A stretch of 64,000 nt of DNA from AP-15 sp963774345 (GTDB taxonomy: Bacteria; Pseudomonadota; Alphaproteobacteria; ATCC43930; CGMCC-115725): NCBI GenBank assembly GCA_963774345.1, contig CAVZFB010000027.1, positions 248,001 to 312,000 of the forward strand. Reading direction: 5' to 3'. Below, piece by piece: positions 52,968-60,096 of the stretch. Every line of letters begins with the position of its first letter. Position 1 is the first letter of the stretch. The notes below the pieces were generated by a model that worked only from the letters and a program-made list of their open reading frames with translations, did not search any database and was not told the DNA's origin. Both the position numbers and the translations under genes were made by a program.

Positions 52968-53324
52968 ATGTCGCTGCGGCAAAAATATCTGGAAATCCTG
53001 TCAGGGATCGTTCCGGCCGGGGCGGTCGGCGTTTCGCTATTGCTGGGCTCGACGGCGCCCAGTGCGGCGAGCCCGGACCCAACTATCCAGCAGCCTCGGG
53101 TATCGGACGAGGCGCGAGTCTCCGAGCGGTTGGCCGCCATCCGCGATGCGGTATCCACGGTGGGCGGAGAGGAAGCCATTAAGTGCGGCGACGGCTATCC
53201 CCGCATCGCTTGGTGGGGCAACGGGGGCTGGGGCTGGGGTCGGCCGTGGGGCGGTTGGGGCTGGCCTAATTGGAACAACTGGCGAAATTGGAACAATTGG
53301 AATAATTGGTGGCGTAATTTCTAA
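52968..53324 (+). CDS. Second GrrA-like precursor with clustered W-x-N core
   Basis: 118 residues. The first 60 residues are clearly paralogous to the upstream precursor (MSLRQKYLEIL, PAGAVGVSLLLG, ARVSERLAAIRDAV), and both share WWGNGGW at the core start. The core then differs: Gly-Trp rich (GWGWGRPWGGWGWP), then NWNNWRNWNNWNNWWRNF, i.e. WNN, WRN, WNN, WNN, WRN almost without spacers. ATG 52968 is chosen by alignment with the first precursor over GTG 52959. It is followed by the radical SAM gene after 37 bases. Confidence 0.85.
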   Translation: MSLRQKYLEILSGIVPAGAVGVSLLLGSTAPSAASPDPTIQQPRVSDEARVSERLAAIRDAVSTVGGEEAIKCGDGYPRIAWWGNGGWGWGRPWGGWGWPNWNNWRNWNNWNNWWRNF

Positions 53325-53361
53325 ACCGGTGGCCCCGCACGCGGCGATAGCGAGCGGCGCC

Positions 53362-54564
53362 ATGCCGACGATCGACCTGCTGGTCGTCCAACCGACCCCA
53401 TTTTGCAATATCGACTGTAAATATTGCTATCTGCCGGATCGGAATTCGAAAGCGGTCGTTGCCCCCCAGACCTTGCGCAATTTGTTTTCTCAGGTTTTCG
53501 CGTCGGGCTGGGTTCAAAATTGCCTGTCGGTTGTGTGGCATGCCGGCGAGCCGATGGTGCTGCCTATTGCCTTCTACCGCGACGCGTTCGCCATGATCGA
53601 AAGTCTTAGACCGCGGGATCTGTCGGTCGTCCATTCGTTTCAGACCAATGGGACCCTGATCGACGAAGCCTGGTGCGCGTTCTTCGCCGAAGCGAAGGTC
53701 AATTTGGGGGTCAGCATCGATGGCCCCCGGCATCTGCACGACCGGAACCGAGTGACCCGATCGGGCCGCGGCACCTTTGACCGGGCGATCGCCGGCATTC
53801 GGCTCCTGCGCAGGCGCGAGGTACCGTTCCATGTGATCTCGGTGTTGTCGTCGGCCAGCATGTCCTCGCCGCAGGAGATGTTCGATTTCTATGTCGCGGA
53901 AGGAATCGAGCAGGTCTGCTTCAACGTCGAGGAATCCGAGGGCGATCATGTATCGGAATCCTTCAGCGACAGCGGGGCCGAAGCCGCCTATTACCGGTTC
54001 CTGAGCGAGTTCTGGCGGCTTGCGGCTGCTGCTCCCGGCAAGATCACTTTTCTGCGCGAAATCGAACAGGCGCTGCAGCAGGTGATCCGGCCCAAGGAAG
54101 CCGCCTTTCGCAATCAACTGGTCGAGCCGTTCGCTATCACCAGCATGGATTGGGCCGGCAATGTATCGACATTCTCGCCCGAGCTGCTCGGCCTGAAGAA
54201 CCCGGCCTATGACGATTTCGTCTTGGGCAACATCAATCGAGACGCGCTAGTCGATCTGCCTCGTCGCCCGGTCTTTGCCCGGATGCTTGCCGATATCATG
54301 GCGGGTGTGGCCATGTGTCGCGATACCTGCGAGTATTTTTCGGTATGCGGCGGCGGGGAGCCGGTCAACAAGCTCGCCGAAAATGGTAGCTTTGCCAGCA
54401 CCGAGACCACCTATTGCCGGCTGACCAAGATGCGGGCGACGGACCTCGTGCTCGATGCGCTCGAGCGGGTCCCGGCGGGCGGCTTCGCCTCCGCGACGAT
54501 CGCGGGCCGGGCGATGCTGGATGAGGAACTCGGCAAGCCCCAGAGCGCTGACGTGTGCGGATGA
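53362..54564 (+). CDS. grrM: Radical SAM/SPASM cyclophane-forming peptide maturase, GrrM/OscB type
   Basis: 400 residues. The radical SAM [4Fe-4S] cluster is held by Cys15, Cys19 and Cys22 (CNIDCKYCYLP); SAM-binding residues are in WHAGEP and FQTNGTLID. The C-terminal SPASM region (about 319-352) has CRDTCEYFSVCGGGEP and TTYCRL for auxiliary clusters, followed by KMRATDLVLDALE, close to GrrM/OscB enzymes. These enzymes form C-C crosslinks between an aromatic ring and the third residue in aromatic-x-Asn motifs. It lies directly behind two precursors with such motifs. Family assignment is by motif memory, not by search. Confidence 0.88.
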   Translation: MPTIDLLVVQPTPFCNIDCKYCYLPDRNSKAVVAPQTLRNLFSQVFASGWVQNCLSVVWHAGEPMVLPIAFYRDAFAMIESLRPRDLSVVHSFQTNGTLIDEAWCAFFAEAKVNLGVSIDGPRHLHDRNRVTRSGRGTFDRAIAGIRLLRRREVPFHVISVLSSASMSSPQEMFDFYVAEGIEQVCFNVEESEGDHVSESFSDSGAEAAYYRFLSEFWRLAAAAPGKITFLREIEQALQQVIRPKEAAFRNQLVEPFAITSMDWAGNVSTFSPELLGLKNPAYDDFVLGNINRDALVDLPRRPVFARMLADIMAGVAMCRDTCEYFSVCGGGEPVNKLAENGSFASTETTYCRLTKMRATDLVLDALERVPAGGFASATIAGRAMLDEELGKPQSADVCG

Positions 54565-54589
54565 CCACCGTCTGATTCGGGAGGACAGG

Positions 54590-55330
54590 ATGAGAAAGAC
54601 ATTGCGGTGGCTGGCTGTGCTCGCCACCGGCGCGGTGCTGCTGGGGGGCCTCTCCGGGCTTGCTATTGCCCAAGGGCCTGCACCCGGTTCATCTCCAGCC
54701 AATCCGGCACCGGGCTACGGCGGCGGTGCGCCGGACCAGGCATCGAACCCTGCCGCTCCGACTGAAACCGAGCCTGCGACCGAGCTCCCGGTACTCTACG
54801 TCACCAGCGTCGAGATTCTGCGCACCCAGATCGAACCCCAGCTCGTCATCGTCCGGGTCACCGGCTTGACCGGTTCGCAGGGCTGGAATTCGCCGGAGCT
54901 GGTGCCGACGTTTGCCGGCAAGCCTCTCGACGGCATCCTCGACCTCCAGTTCATCGCGACGATGCCGTTGCAGACCGAGGAGGCAACAGGTTTTGCGCCG
55001 ATTGGCGCCGTCTTCACGTTCGAGGAGGGCCACGCATTCAAGGGTGTGCGCGTCCGCGCCTCGGAAAACACGATCGAAGTCGATCAGATCCCTGGCAGCA
55101 AAGCCGTGAAGATCACTGTCGATGGTTGCAAGGATTGCGTCGGCAAGAAATTCGCCGAGAAGGGCCAGTCCCCGCCGGGGGCGCCGGGAATCGTCCGCGA
55201 GGAGGATCTTCCCAAGGTATTGCGCTGGATGATTCCGGGCCGCGGGATCAGGGGCATCACCCACGATCCGAACCGGCTCAACCTTATGCTGGGCGCCGAC
55301 AACACGATCATCGCCGCTTATTGGGAGTAG
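54590..55330 (+). CDS. Exported protein of unknown function in the peptide locus
   Basis: 246 residues. A signal peptide (MRKTLRWLAVLATGAVLLGG...AIAQ) is followed by a Pro/Gly/Ala linker (to about 60) and then a compact domain starting LPVLYVTSVEILRTQIEPQL, with one CKDC pair and ending IIAAYWE. I recognise no family. GGGAGG lies 6 bases before ATG 54590, 25 bases after the maturase, so it is in the same operon. It may bind, process or anchor the modified peptides in the periplasm, which is inference from position only. Confidence 0.7.
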   Translation: MRKTLRWLAVLATGAVLLGGLSGLAIAQGPAPGSSPANPAPGYGGGAPDQASNPAAPTETEPATELPVLYVTSVEILRTQIEPQLVIVRVTGLTGSQGWNSPELVPTFAGKPLDGILDLQFIATMPLQTEEATGFAPIGAVFTFEEGHAFKGVRVRASENTIEVDQIPGSKAVKITVDGCKDCVGKKFAEKGQSPPGAPGIVREEDLPKVLRWMIPGRGIRGITHDPNRLNLMLGADNTIIAAYWE

Positions 55331-55340
55331 AGGGCGGGGA

Positions 55341-55979
55341 GTGCGGCGCCGTCCGGCATGGCCCTTTCTTGGTTGCCCGGCGGCGGGCCGCCTGCGTTCC
55401 GCTGGTGGATGGCTCGGGTTGACCGCGGTCCTCGGCCTCGCAATCGCCGGCAGTGCCGCGGCCAGTGCGGGGAGCCTAATCGCGGGAAATGCGGCGGCGG
55501 TTGATCGCGTGGCCTTCGCGGTCGATGGCGTTGAGTCGAGTCACGGCGCCGATGTGAAAATGTGGCGGCCGAACCTCGACGGCCCGCAAGGGCCAATGCA
55601 GGTATCGGCTGCCGCTGCAATGGATGTCGGTAACGGCGACCGTTTCGATCCGGGCGAAAACCGAGTGCTGGGCCGCGCATATCTTGCCCGGCTCTACCGC
55701 CGCTACGCCAATTGGGTCGATGCCGTCGCCGCCTATAATTGGGGGCCAGGCCATATGGACGCCTGGATCGGCAGTGGGCGGCCGATCGACAAATTTCCGG
55801 AAACGGTCGCGCTCTACCGGGTCCGCGTGCTGTTCGGCGGCACGCCTGGCAGCGGGTTCGCGACACTCGGCCACCATATTCAGCCGCGCCGGCCGCTCTC
55901 CGACCGCCTGCACCCGAGCCGCAACAGCGTCGCCGTCGAGCGGCTTTACACCGCGATCATCCGAGACAGCAGGCCCTGA
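55341..55979 (+). CDS. Lytic transglycosylase (SLT fold)
   Basis: 212 residues with an N-terminal hydrophobic segment (LTAVLGLAIAGSAAAS). The SLT domain has the catalytic Glu in GVESSHGADVK, GPMQVSAAAAMDVG, and the AAYNWGPG motif. It cleaves peptidoglycan glycan strands to 1,6-anhydro ends. GTG start 10 bases after the exported protein, so it closes the operon; a wall-opening role in export of the peptides is a reasonable guess. It is the last gene before the integrative element. Confidence 0.85.
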   Translation: MRRRPAWPFLGCPAAGRLRSAGGWLGLTAVLGLAIAGSAAASAGSLIAGNAAAVDRVAFAVDGVESSHGADVKMWRPNLDGPQGPMQVSAAAAMDVGNGDRFDPGENRVLGRAYLARLYRRYANWVDAVAAYNWGPGHMDAWIGSGRPIDKFPETVALYRVRVLFGGTPGSGFATLGHHIQPRRPLSDRLHPSRNSVAVERLYTAIIRDSRP

Positions 55980-56008
55980 GCCACCGCCTCATGGGAAGCC
56001 CTAGTGAT

Positions 56009-56055
56009 TGGTCGGAGTGAGAGGATTTGAACCTCCGGCCCCTGCCTCCCGAAGG
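56009..56055 (-). other. 3' half of tRNA-Pro(GGG): attachment-site copy at the left element end
   Basis: The minus strand reads the anticodon loop TTCGGGA, the T-arm (GGAGGTTCAAATCC) and the acceptor 3' strand ending in CCA of a tRNA-Pro, but the 5' half is missing. At about 56055 the sequence changes to unrelated DNA. Together with the integrase starting 170 bases inside, this marks the left junction of an element inserted at the tRNA anticodon region. The intact tRNA-Pro should lie at the other end, outside the window. Confidence 0.85.
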
Positions 56056-56172
56056 TAGGAATATGTGTTTGCCGAGAGTTGATGCGTCTTGCGGGCCGTC
56101 CGAAAACTGAGGATTCATGCTATAAATCAGCTTGCAGATACTTGTTCGAGCTTGCCAGGGTTTGCGTATTCG

Positions 56173-56212
56173 TGGTACCTAAATGGTACCTAGGAAGAGC
56201 GCCTAGGTACCA
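56173..56212. promoter_or_regulatory. TGGTACCTA repeats with 11-bp inverted repeat before the integrase
   Basis: TGGTACCTA occurs at 56173 and again at 56184, where it extends to TGGTACCTAGG and pairs with CCTAGGTACCA at 56202-56212 (loop of 7). The array ends 11 bases before the integrase ATG. It could be an operator, integrase arm sites or a translational hairpin. Confidence 0.55.
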
Positions 56213-56223
56213 GGGAGGGCGGC

Positions 56224-57501
56224 ATGGATCGTAAGCGGATCGGACTTCGAGAAGTGCGGGCGCTCGGCTCCGGCGGGGAAGTCTGGGATGGTGCGGTATC
56301 CGGCTTCGGGGCGCGCCGCCAGAAGGGCGAATCGGTGTCCTACGTACTGATGTACCGCACGCGGGAGGGCAGGAAGCGGCGAGTCACCATTGGCCGCCAC
56401 GGATCGCCCTGGACTCCGGAAATGGCGCGCCATGAAGCGCAGCGAATACTCGGCGAAGTGGTGAAGGGTGCGGACCCGGCCGCCGAAAAGCGCAAGGCGC
56501 GTGAAGCGATGACAGTCGCCAATCTGTGCGATCAGTACCTCGCCGATGCCGAGGCCGGCCGGCTGCTGACGCGGCGCGGGCAATCGAAAAAAGCCAGCAC
56601 GCTCGAAATCGACAAGGGCCGGATAGAGCGGCATATAAAGCCGCTGCTCGGCCGCTTGGCGGTTGCCGCGGTCGGCCGCGCCGATGTCGACCGTGCGATG
56701 CACGCGATCGCTGACGGCAAGACCGCCGGACGGATCAAAACCGGGCGCTACGGGTTGGCGCGCGTGAAGGGCGGCAAGGGCACCGCTACCCGCGCGATCG
56801 GGCTGCTGGGCGGGATCTTCACCTACGCAGTGCGGAAAGGGGTGCGCCCGGACAACCCGGTTCACGGTGTCGTGCGCTATGCCGATGGCCGGCGGGAACG
56901 GCGGCTATCCGATGACGAATATGCCGCGTTCGGCGACGCGCTGAGAGAGGCTGAGGCGCAAGGGAAGATTTGGCCAGCAGCAATCGCGATGGTCCGGTTC
57001 CTCGCATTGACGGGCTGGCGCAGCGGCGAGGCGCAAGCGTTGCGCTGGTCGGAAATCGATTTTACCCGCCGCACTGCGCGGCTCGCCGACACAAAAACCG
57101 GGCTGTCGGTTCGGCCGCTGTCGTATGCGGCGTGCGACGTGCTGCGGACGATGCCGCGCCATTCGGCTGATCGCGTGTTCCCGGCGACGCGCGGCGAGGG
57201 CCCGATGGTCGGCTTCAAGAAATTCTGGCCGAAGATCGCCAAACTGCGCGAGCTGCCGGCTGATGTCACGCCGCACGTGCTCCGGCATTCGTTCGCCTCG
57301 CTCGCCGCCGACCTGGGCTATTCCGAGCCGACGATCGCCGCGCTCATCGGACACAAGGGGCATTCGATCACGTCGCGATACGTCCACAGCGCCGATGCGG
57401 TGTTGCTCGCCGCGGCCGACGCGGTGGCGAATAGGGTGGCCGAGCTGATGGGCGAGGCCAAGCCCGCCGCCGACGTGGTGCCGCTGCGCGCGACGCGGTA
57501 G
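56224..57501 (+). CDS. int: Tyrosine recombinase integrase
   Basis: 425 residues. An N-terminal DUF4102-type arm-binding domain (GSGGEVWDGAVSGFGARRQKG), a core-binding domain (about 100-200) and a catalytic domain with Arg in TGWRSGEAQALRW, HVLRHSFASLA (HxxR), the His of GHKGHSITSRY and the nucleophile Tyr in SRYVH. It catalyses insertion and excision at the tRNA-Pro site beside it. GGGAGG lies upstream of the ATG. Confidence 0.95.
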   Translation: MDRKRIGLREVRALGSGGEVWDGAVSGFGARRQKGESVSYVLMYRTREGRKRRVTIGRHGSPWTPEMARHEAQRILGEVVKGADPAAEKRKAREAMTVANLCDQYLADAEAGRLLTRRGQSKKASTLEIDKGRIERHIKPLLGRLAVAAVGRADVDRAMHAIADGKTAGRIKTGRYGLARVKGGKGTATRAIGLLGGIFTYAVRKGVRPDNPVHGVVRYADGRRERRLSDDEYAAFGDALREAEAQGKIWPAAIAMVRFLALTGWRSGEAQALRWSEIDFTRRTARLADTKTGLSVRPLSYAACDVLRTMPRHSADRVFPATRGEGPMVGFKKFWPKIAKLRELPADVTPHVLRHSFASLAADLGYSEPTIAALIGHKGHSITSRYVHSADAVLLAAADAVANRVAELMGEAKPAADVVPLRATR

Positions 57502-57608
57502 CATCCGAACGCGGCGGATAGGGAACTGCAGCCCGACAAGCTCGGCACCGCACCGGGCTTCTGCCGCGACCACCTCCTTGCGGGAGCGTCAGGCGGAAGC
57601 GCGGGCCG

Positions 57609-58199
57609 ATGGCTGCTGGGTACATCTCGCAATGGATCTCGCTATCAGACGCAATCCAGCACGTGCAGCGAGTCGACCACGCCACCTTCGAACAAGCGCG
57701 CAAAGCGCTGATGCTACCGCTTCGGGAAGGTGCTATCACGAGCCGATTTCGCGGCCAGGAGGTCGGCGGCGTCTCGGCGCAGATCGAGGGGCTCAGCGGC
57801 GCGGTCCCGAATGGGTGGTGGTACCGTGCGACGGTGTCCGGTGACGGCCGCGTAGAATTCGCGGCGGAGCGACATTTTGGACGGCGCCCTCCGCACCGAG
57901 AGATCGAGATCTCGCGCAGCGATCTGCTGAAGACCTGGCTGGAACCGGCAGCGCGGCTAGGCCAGGAGCCGACCACAGCCGCGCCGGAACCGCAAACTAC
58001 TGACGCGTCCCCGCCAGGGACCGAGCCAGGCCACCCAGACGCCAAGCAGACGATGGAGGCGGCGGCCCGCGCATTCATCGCCAGGGCCTATCCCAACGGG
58101 ATACCTGCGGGCAAAACGAATAAAATAATAGCGGCCGAATACACCAAGGATACCAAGGCGCCGATGAGCGAGCGCACTGTGCGGCGCGCCCGCAAGTAA
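57609..58199 (+). CDS. Hypothetical element protein
   Basis: 196 residues, soluble. The N-terminal 115 residues (ISLSDAIQHVQRVDHATFEQARKA) and a Pro/Thr-rich linker (about 118-145) precede a C-terminal helical segment ending APMSERTVRRARK, which resembles a small helix-turn-helix. No family recognised. It is the first gene after the integrase; a regulatory role is possible. Confidence 0.6.
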   Translation: MAAGYISQWISLSDAIQHVQRVDHATFEQARKALMLPLREGAITSRFRGQEVGGVSAQIEGLSGAVPNGWWYRATVSGDGRVEFAAERHFGRRPPHREIEISRSDLLKTWLEPAARLGQEPTTAAPEPQTTDASPPGTEPGHPDAKQTMEAAARAFIARAYPNGIPAGKTNKIIAAEYTKDTKAPMSERTVRRARK

Positions 58200-58210
58200 C
58201 GACCGCCGGC

Positions 58211-58261
58211 CCAAAAGTGGCCAGACGCGGCCAAAAGCGGCCAGACGCCGCCTGGCCGCTT
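58211..58261. repeat. 20-bp tandem repeat plus 10-bp inverted repeat
   Basis: Two near-identical 20-base units (58211-58230 and 58231-58250, two differences) contain CAAAAGYGGCCAGACGC. AAGCGGCCAG at 58235-58244 pairs perfectly with CTGGCCGCTT at 58252-58261 (loop of 7). It lies between the hypothetical gene and the excisionase-like gene and is a candidate binding site for the latter, or a terminator. Confidence 0.6.
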
Positions 58262-58338
58262 GTGGCCGCTCCTGCCGTGCGACCCGCCGCGTCATCACGA
58301 TCACACTGCCGCCATCGTCTACAAAGCGAGTTGGAGCG

Positions 58339-58605
58339 ATGGCTATCCCCACCGACCCTGAAACGTTACTGACGCGCGCCGCGCTGGCGGAGGCTTTGAC
58401 TGAGGCGGGCTTTCCCGTTTCTCAGGCGACGCTCGCGACGAAGGCCAGTCGGGGCGGTGGGCCGCCGTTTCGGAAATTCGGGCCACGGCCCCTATATCCG
58501 TGGCGCCGTGGCTTGGAGTGGGCGCGATCGAAGCTCGGCCCCGAGGTAGCATCGACTGCCGAACTCGATGCTGCGCGCGGGCGCGGCGAGCGGCCGGCAA
58601 GGTAG
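58339..58605 (+). CDS. AlpA/excisionase-like DNA-binding protein
   Basis: 88 residues with a MerR-like winged helix-turn-helix: LTRAALAEALTEAGFPVSQATLATKASRGG, then PPFRKFGPRPLYPWRRGLEWARSKL. The pattern matches small excisionase/AlpA regulators of satellites and prophages that steer the integrase or activate it. Direct and inverted repeats lie 80-130 bases upstream. Confidence 0.7.
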   Translation: MAIPTDPETLLTRAALAEALTEAGFPVSQATLATKASRGGGPPFRKFGPRPLYPWRRGLEWARSKLGPEVASTAELDAARGRGERPAR

Positions 58606-58607
58606 CC

Positions 58608-58736
58608 GTGGCGGGACGAAACGGCCCCGGCGCGCTGGAGGGCGCGGCCGAGGCCGGTGGTAACGACGGCAATCGGCGTCTCAATACCACCACCGGCTTC
58701 CGAGCACCACCGACGAGTGTGGGAGGCGGGGGATGA
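58608..58736 (+). CDS. Possible 42-residue small protein
   Basis: A GTG two bases after the preceding stop opens a 42-residue frame (MAGRNGPGALEGAAEAGG...) whose TGA overlaps the next ATG. The tight spacing supports translation, but composition is low-complexity and no family is seen. Confidence 0.3.
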   Translation: MAGRNGPGALEGAAEAGGNDGNRRLNTTTGFRAPPTSVGGGG

Positions 58737-59182
58737 GCGCCGTTCGTCGTCTCACCCTGAGGGATGCCAAGCGTCTCAGCATGGCGATACCGGCTTACGC
58801 GCCGATCGTCGAGGCGATGAAGGTCGGCGTGAAGCTCTTGTTGATCTGGCACGGCCATCGAATTGCGCCGGCGACGCCGCAGGATATCGGGAGGCCGTGG
58901 ATCGCGATCGTGGGCGATGACAACGAAATCAGCCATGGCCCAAATGGCTACGATCGGGAGGGCCTGCGTCGCCTCGCGACCCGAGCTCAAGGGCTCGCGG
59001 TCTACTCGGGCGCAGCAAGCGTCGAATTTTACGCCCTGTTTGCGACGACGGCGGCGCTCGGCGCCAATGTCCTGGTCATCGAGACACAACTCGCGCATCA
59101 CGCGGAGTGGTCCGAATTTCTCCGAGAAGCGGCGCCGCAAGCAGCCCATCTCGACATCATGCCGCGCGGAGGGTCGGCATGA
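58733..59182 (+). CDS. Hypothetical element protein
   Basis: 149 residues, soluble, mixed alpha/beta (VKLLLIWHGHRIAPATPQDIG; RRLATRAQGLAVYSGAASVEFYALFATT). No recognised domain. It overlaps both neighbours' ends by ATGA, so it is part of the operon leading into the primase. Confidence 0.65.
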   Translation: MSAVRRLTLRDAKRLSMAIPAYAPIVEAMKVGVKLLLIWHGHRIAPATPQDIGRPWIAIVGDDNEISHGPNGYDREGLRRLATRAQGLAVYSGAASVEFYALFATTAALGANVLVIETQLAHHAEWSEFLREAAPQAAHLDIMPRGGSA

Positions 59183-60096
59183 ACGCGAGCGCCGAGACGA
59201 TCGCTCGCGCCTTCGGGCTGCACCGCGCCGGCCGCGAGTACACCGGCAAATGCCCGAGCTGCGGCTACAAGACCGGGTTCACCGTCGCGGTCCGCGACGG
59301 TGTGCTGCTCTACCATTGTCACGCCGGCGGCTGCTCTCAATCCGATGTACGCGAGGTGTTGCAACGGACAGGGCTCGTGCCGCAAAAGGGCGAGCGAGCG
59401 ATCAAGCGGAAGCAGCTATCTACTCATCGGAAGAGCCAGGCTCCATTCAGTCGACAATTAGCGCAGCGAGATAAACCAGCCGAGACTACGGATAATCCGT
59501 CAAAAGCGCAGGCAGCGTTTGCGATCTGGCGGCGCGCTCGGCCGGCCGAAGGCACGGCTGTCGAAACGTATTTGCGCGTGGCTCGCGGCTATGGCGGTCC
59601 GATCCCGCCAATATTGCGATTTGCTGCGGGCAAGCACCCGAGTGACCCCGACCAATACCACCCAATGATGGTGGCCGCGGTGGTGCGTGACGATCGGCTC
59701 GTTGCCATCCATAGGACGTTCTTGCGGGCCGACGGCACTGGCAAGGCCGATCTCGATCCCGCCAAAATGACCCTTGGACCCTGCAAAGGTGGCGCGGTGC
59801 CTCTTGCCCCGGCGGGGCCGATACTCGCCATTGCCGAAGGGATCGAAACGGCACTGAGTTTCATGCAGGCGACCGGTATCCCGACCTGGTCAGCATTGTC
59901 CGCAGGCGGCATCCGCAGTCTGATCCTGCCGCCGTCGGTTCATGAAGTAATTATCGCAGCGGATAATGACCCCACCGGGCTCGCCAACGCATACGCCGCA
60001 GCGCGGCGCTGGACGACCTACGGCCGCAAGGTTCGCGTCGTCGTTCCACCAACGGGGCGGGGCGACTTTAGCGACATGGCGCGAGCTGTGTCATGA
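59179..60096 (+). CDS. CHC2-zinc/Toprim primase
   Basis: 305 residues. An N-terminal zinc ribbon (CPSCGYKTGF ... YHCHAGGC) is followed by a Toprim domain with the catalytic Glu in AIAEGIETALS and the Asp pair in IIAADNDPTG. This is the phage/plasmid primase type that makes RNA primers for element replication. It is coupled (ATGA) to the gene before and to the helicase after. Confidence 0.88.
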   Translation: MNASAETIARAFGLHRAGREYTGKCPSCGYKTGFTVAVRDGVLLYHCHAGGCSQSDVREVLQRTGLVPQKGERAIKRKQLSTHRKSQAPFSRQLAQRDKPAETTDNPSKAQAAFAIWRRARPAEGTAVETYLRVARGYGGPIPPILRFAAGKHPSDPDQYHPMMVAAVVRDDRLVAIHRTFLRADGTGKADLDPAKMTLGPCKGGAVPLAPAGPILAIAEGIETALSFMQATGIPTWSALSAGGIRSLILPPSVHEVIIAADNDPTGLANAYAAARRWTTYGRKVRVVVPPTGRGDFSDMARAVS

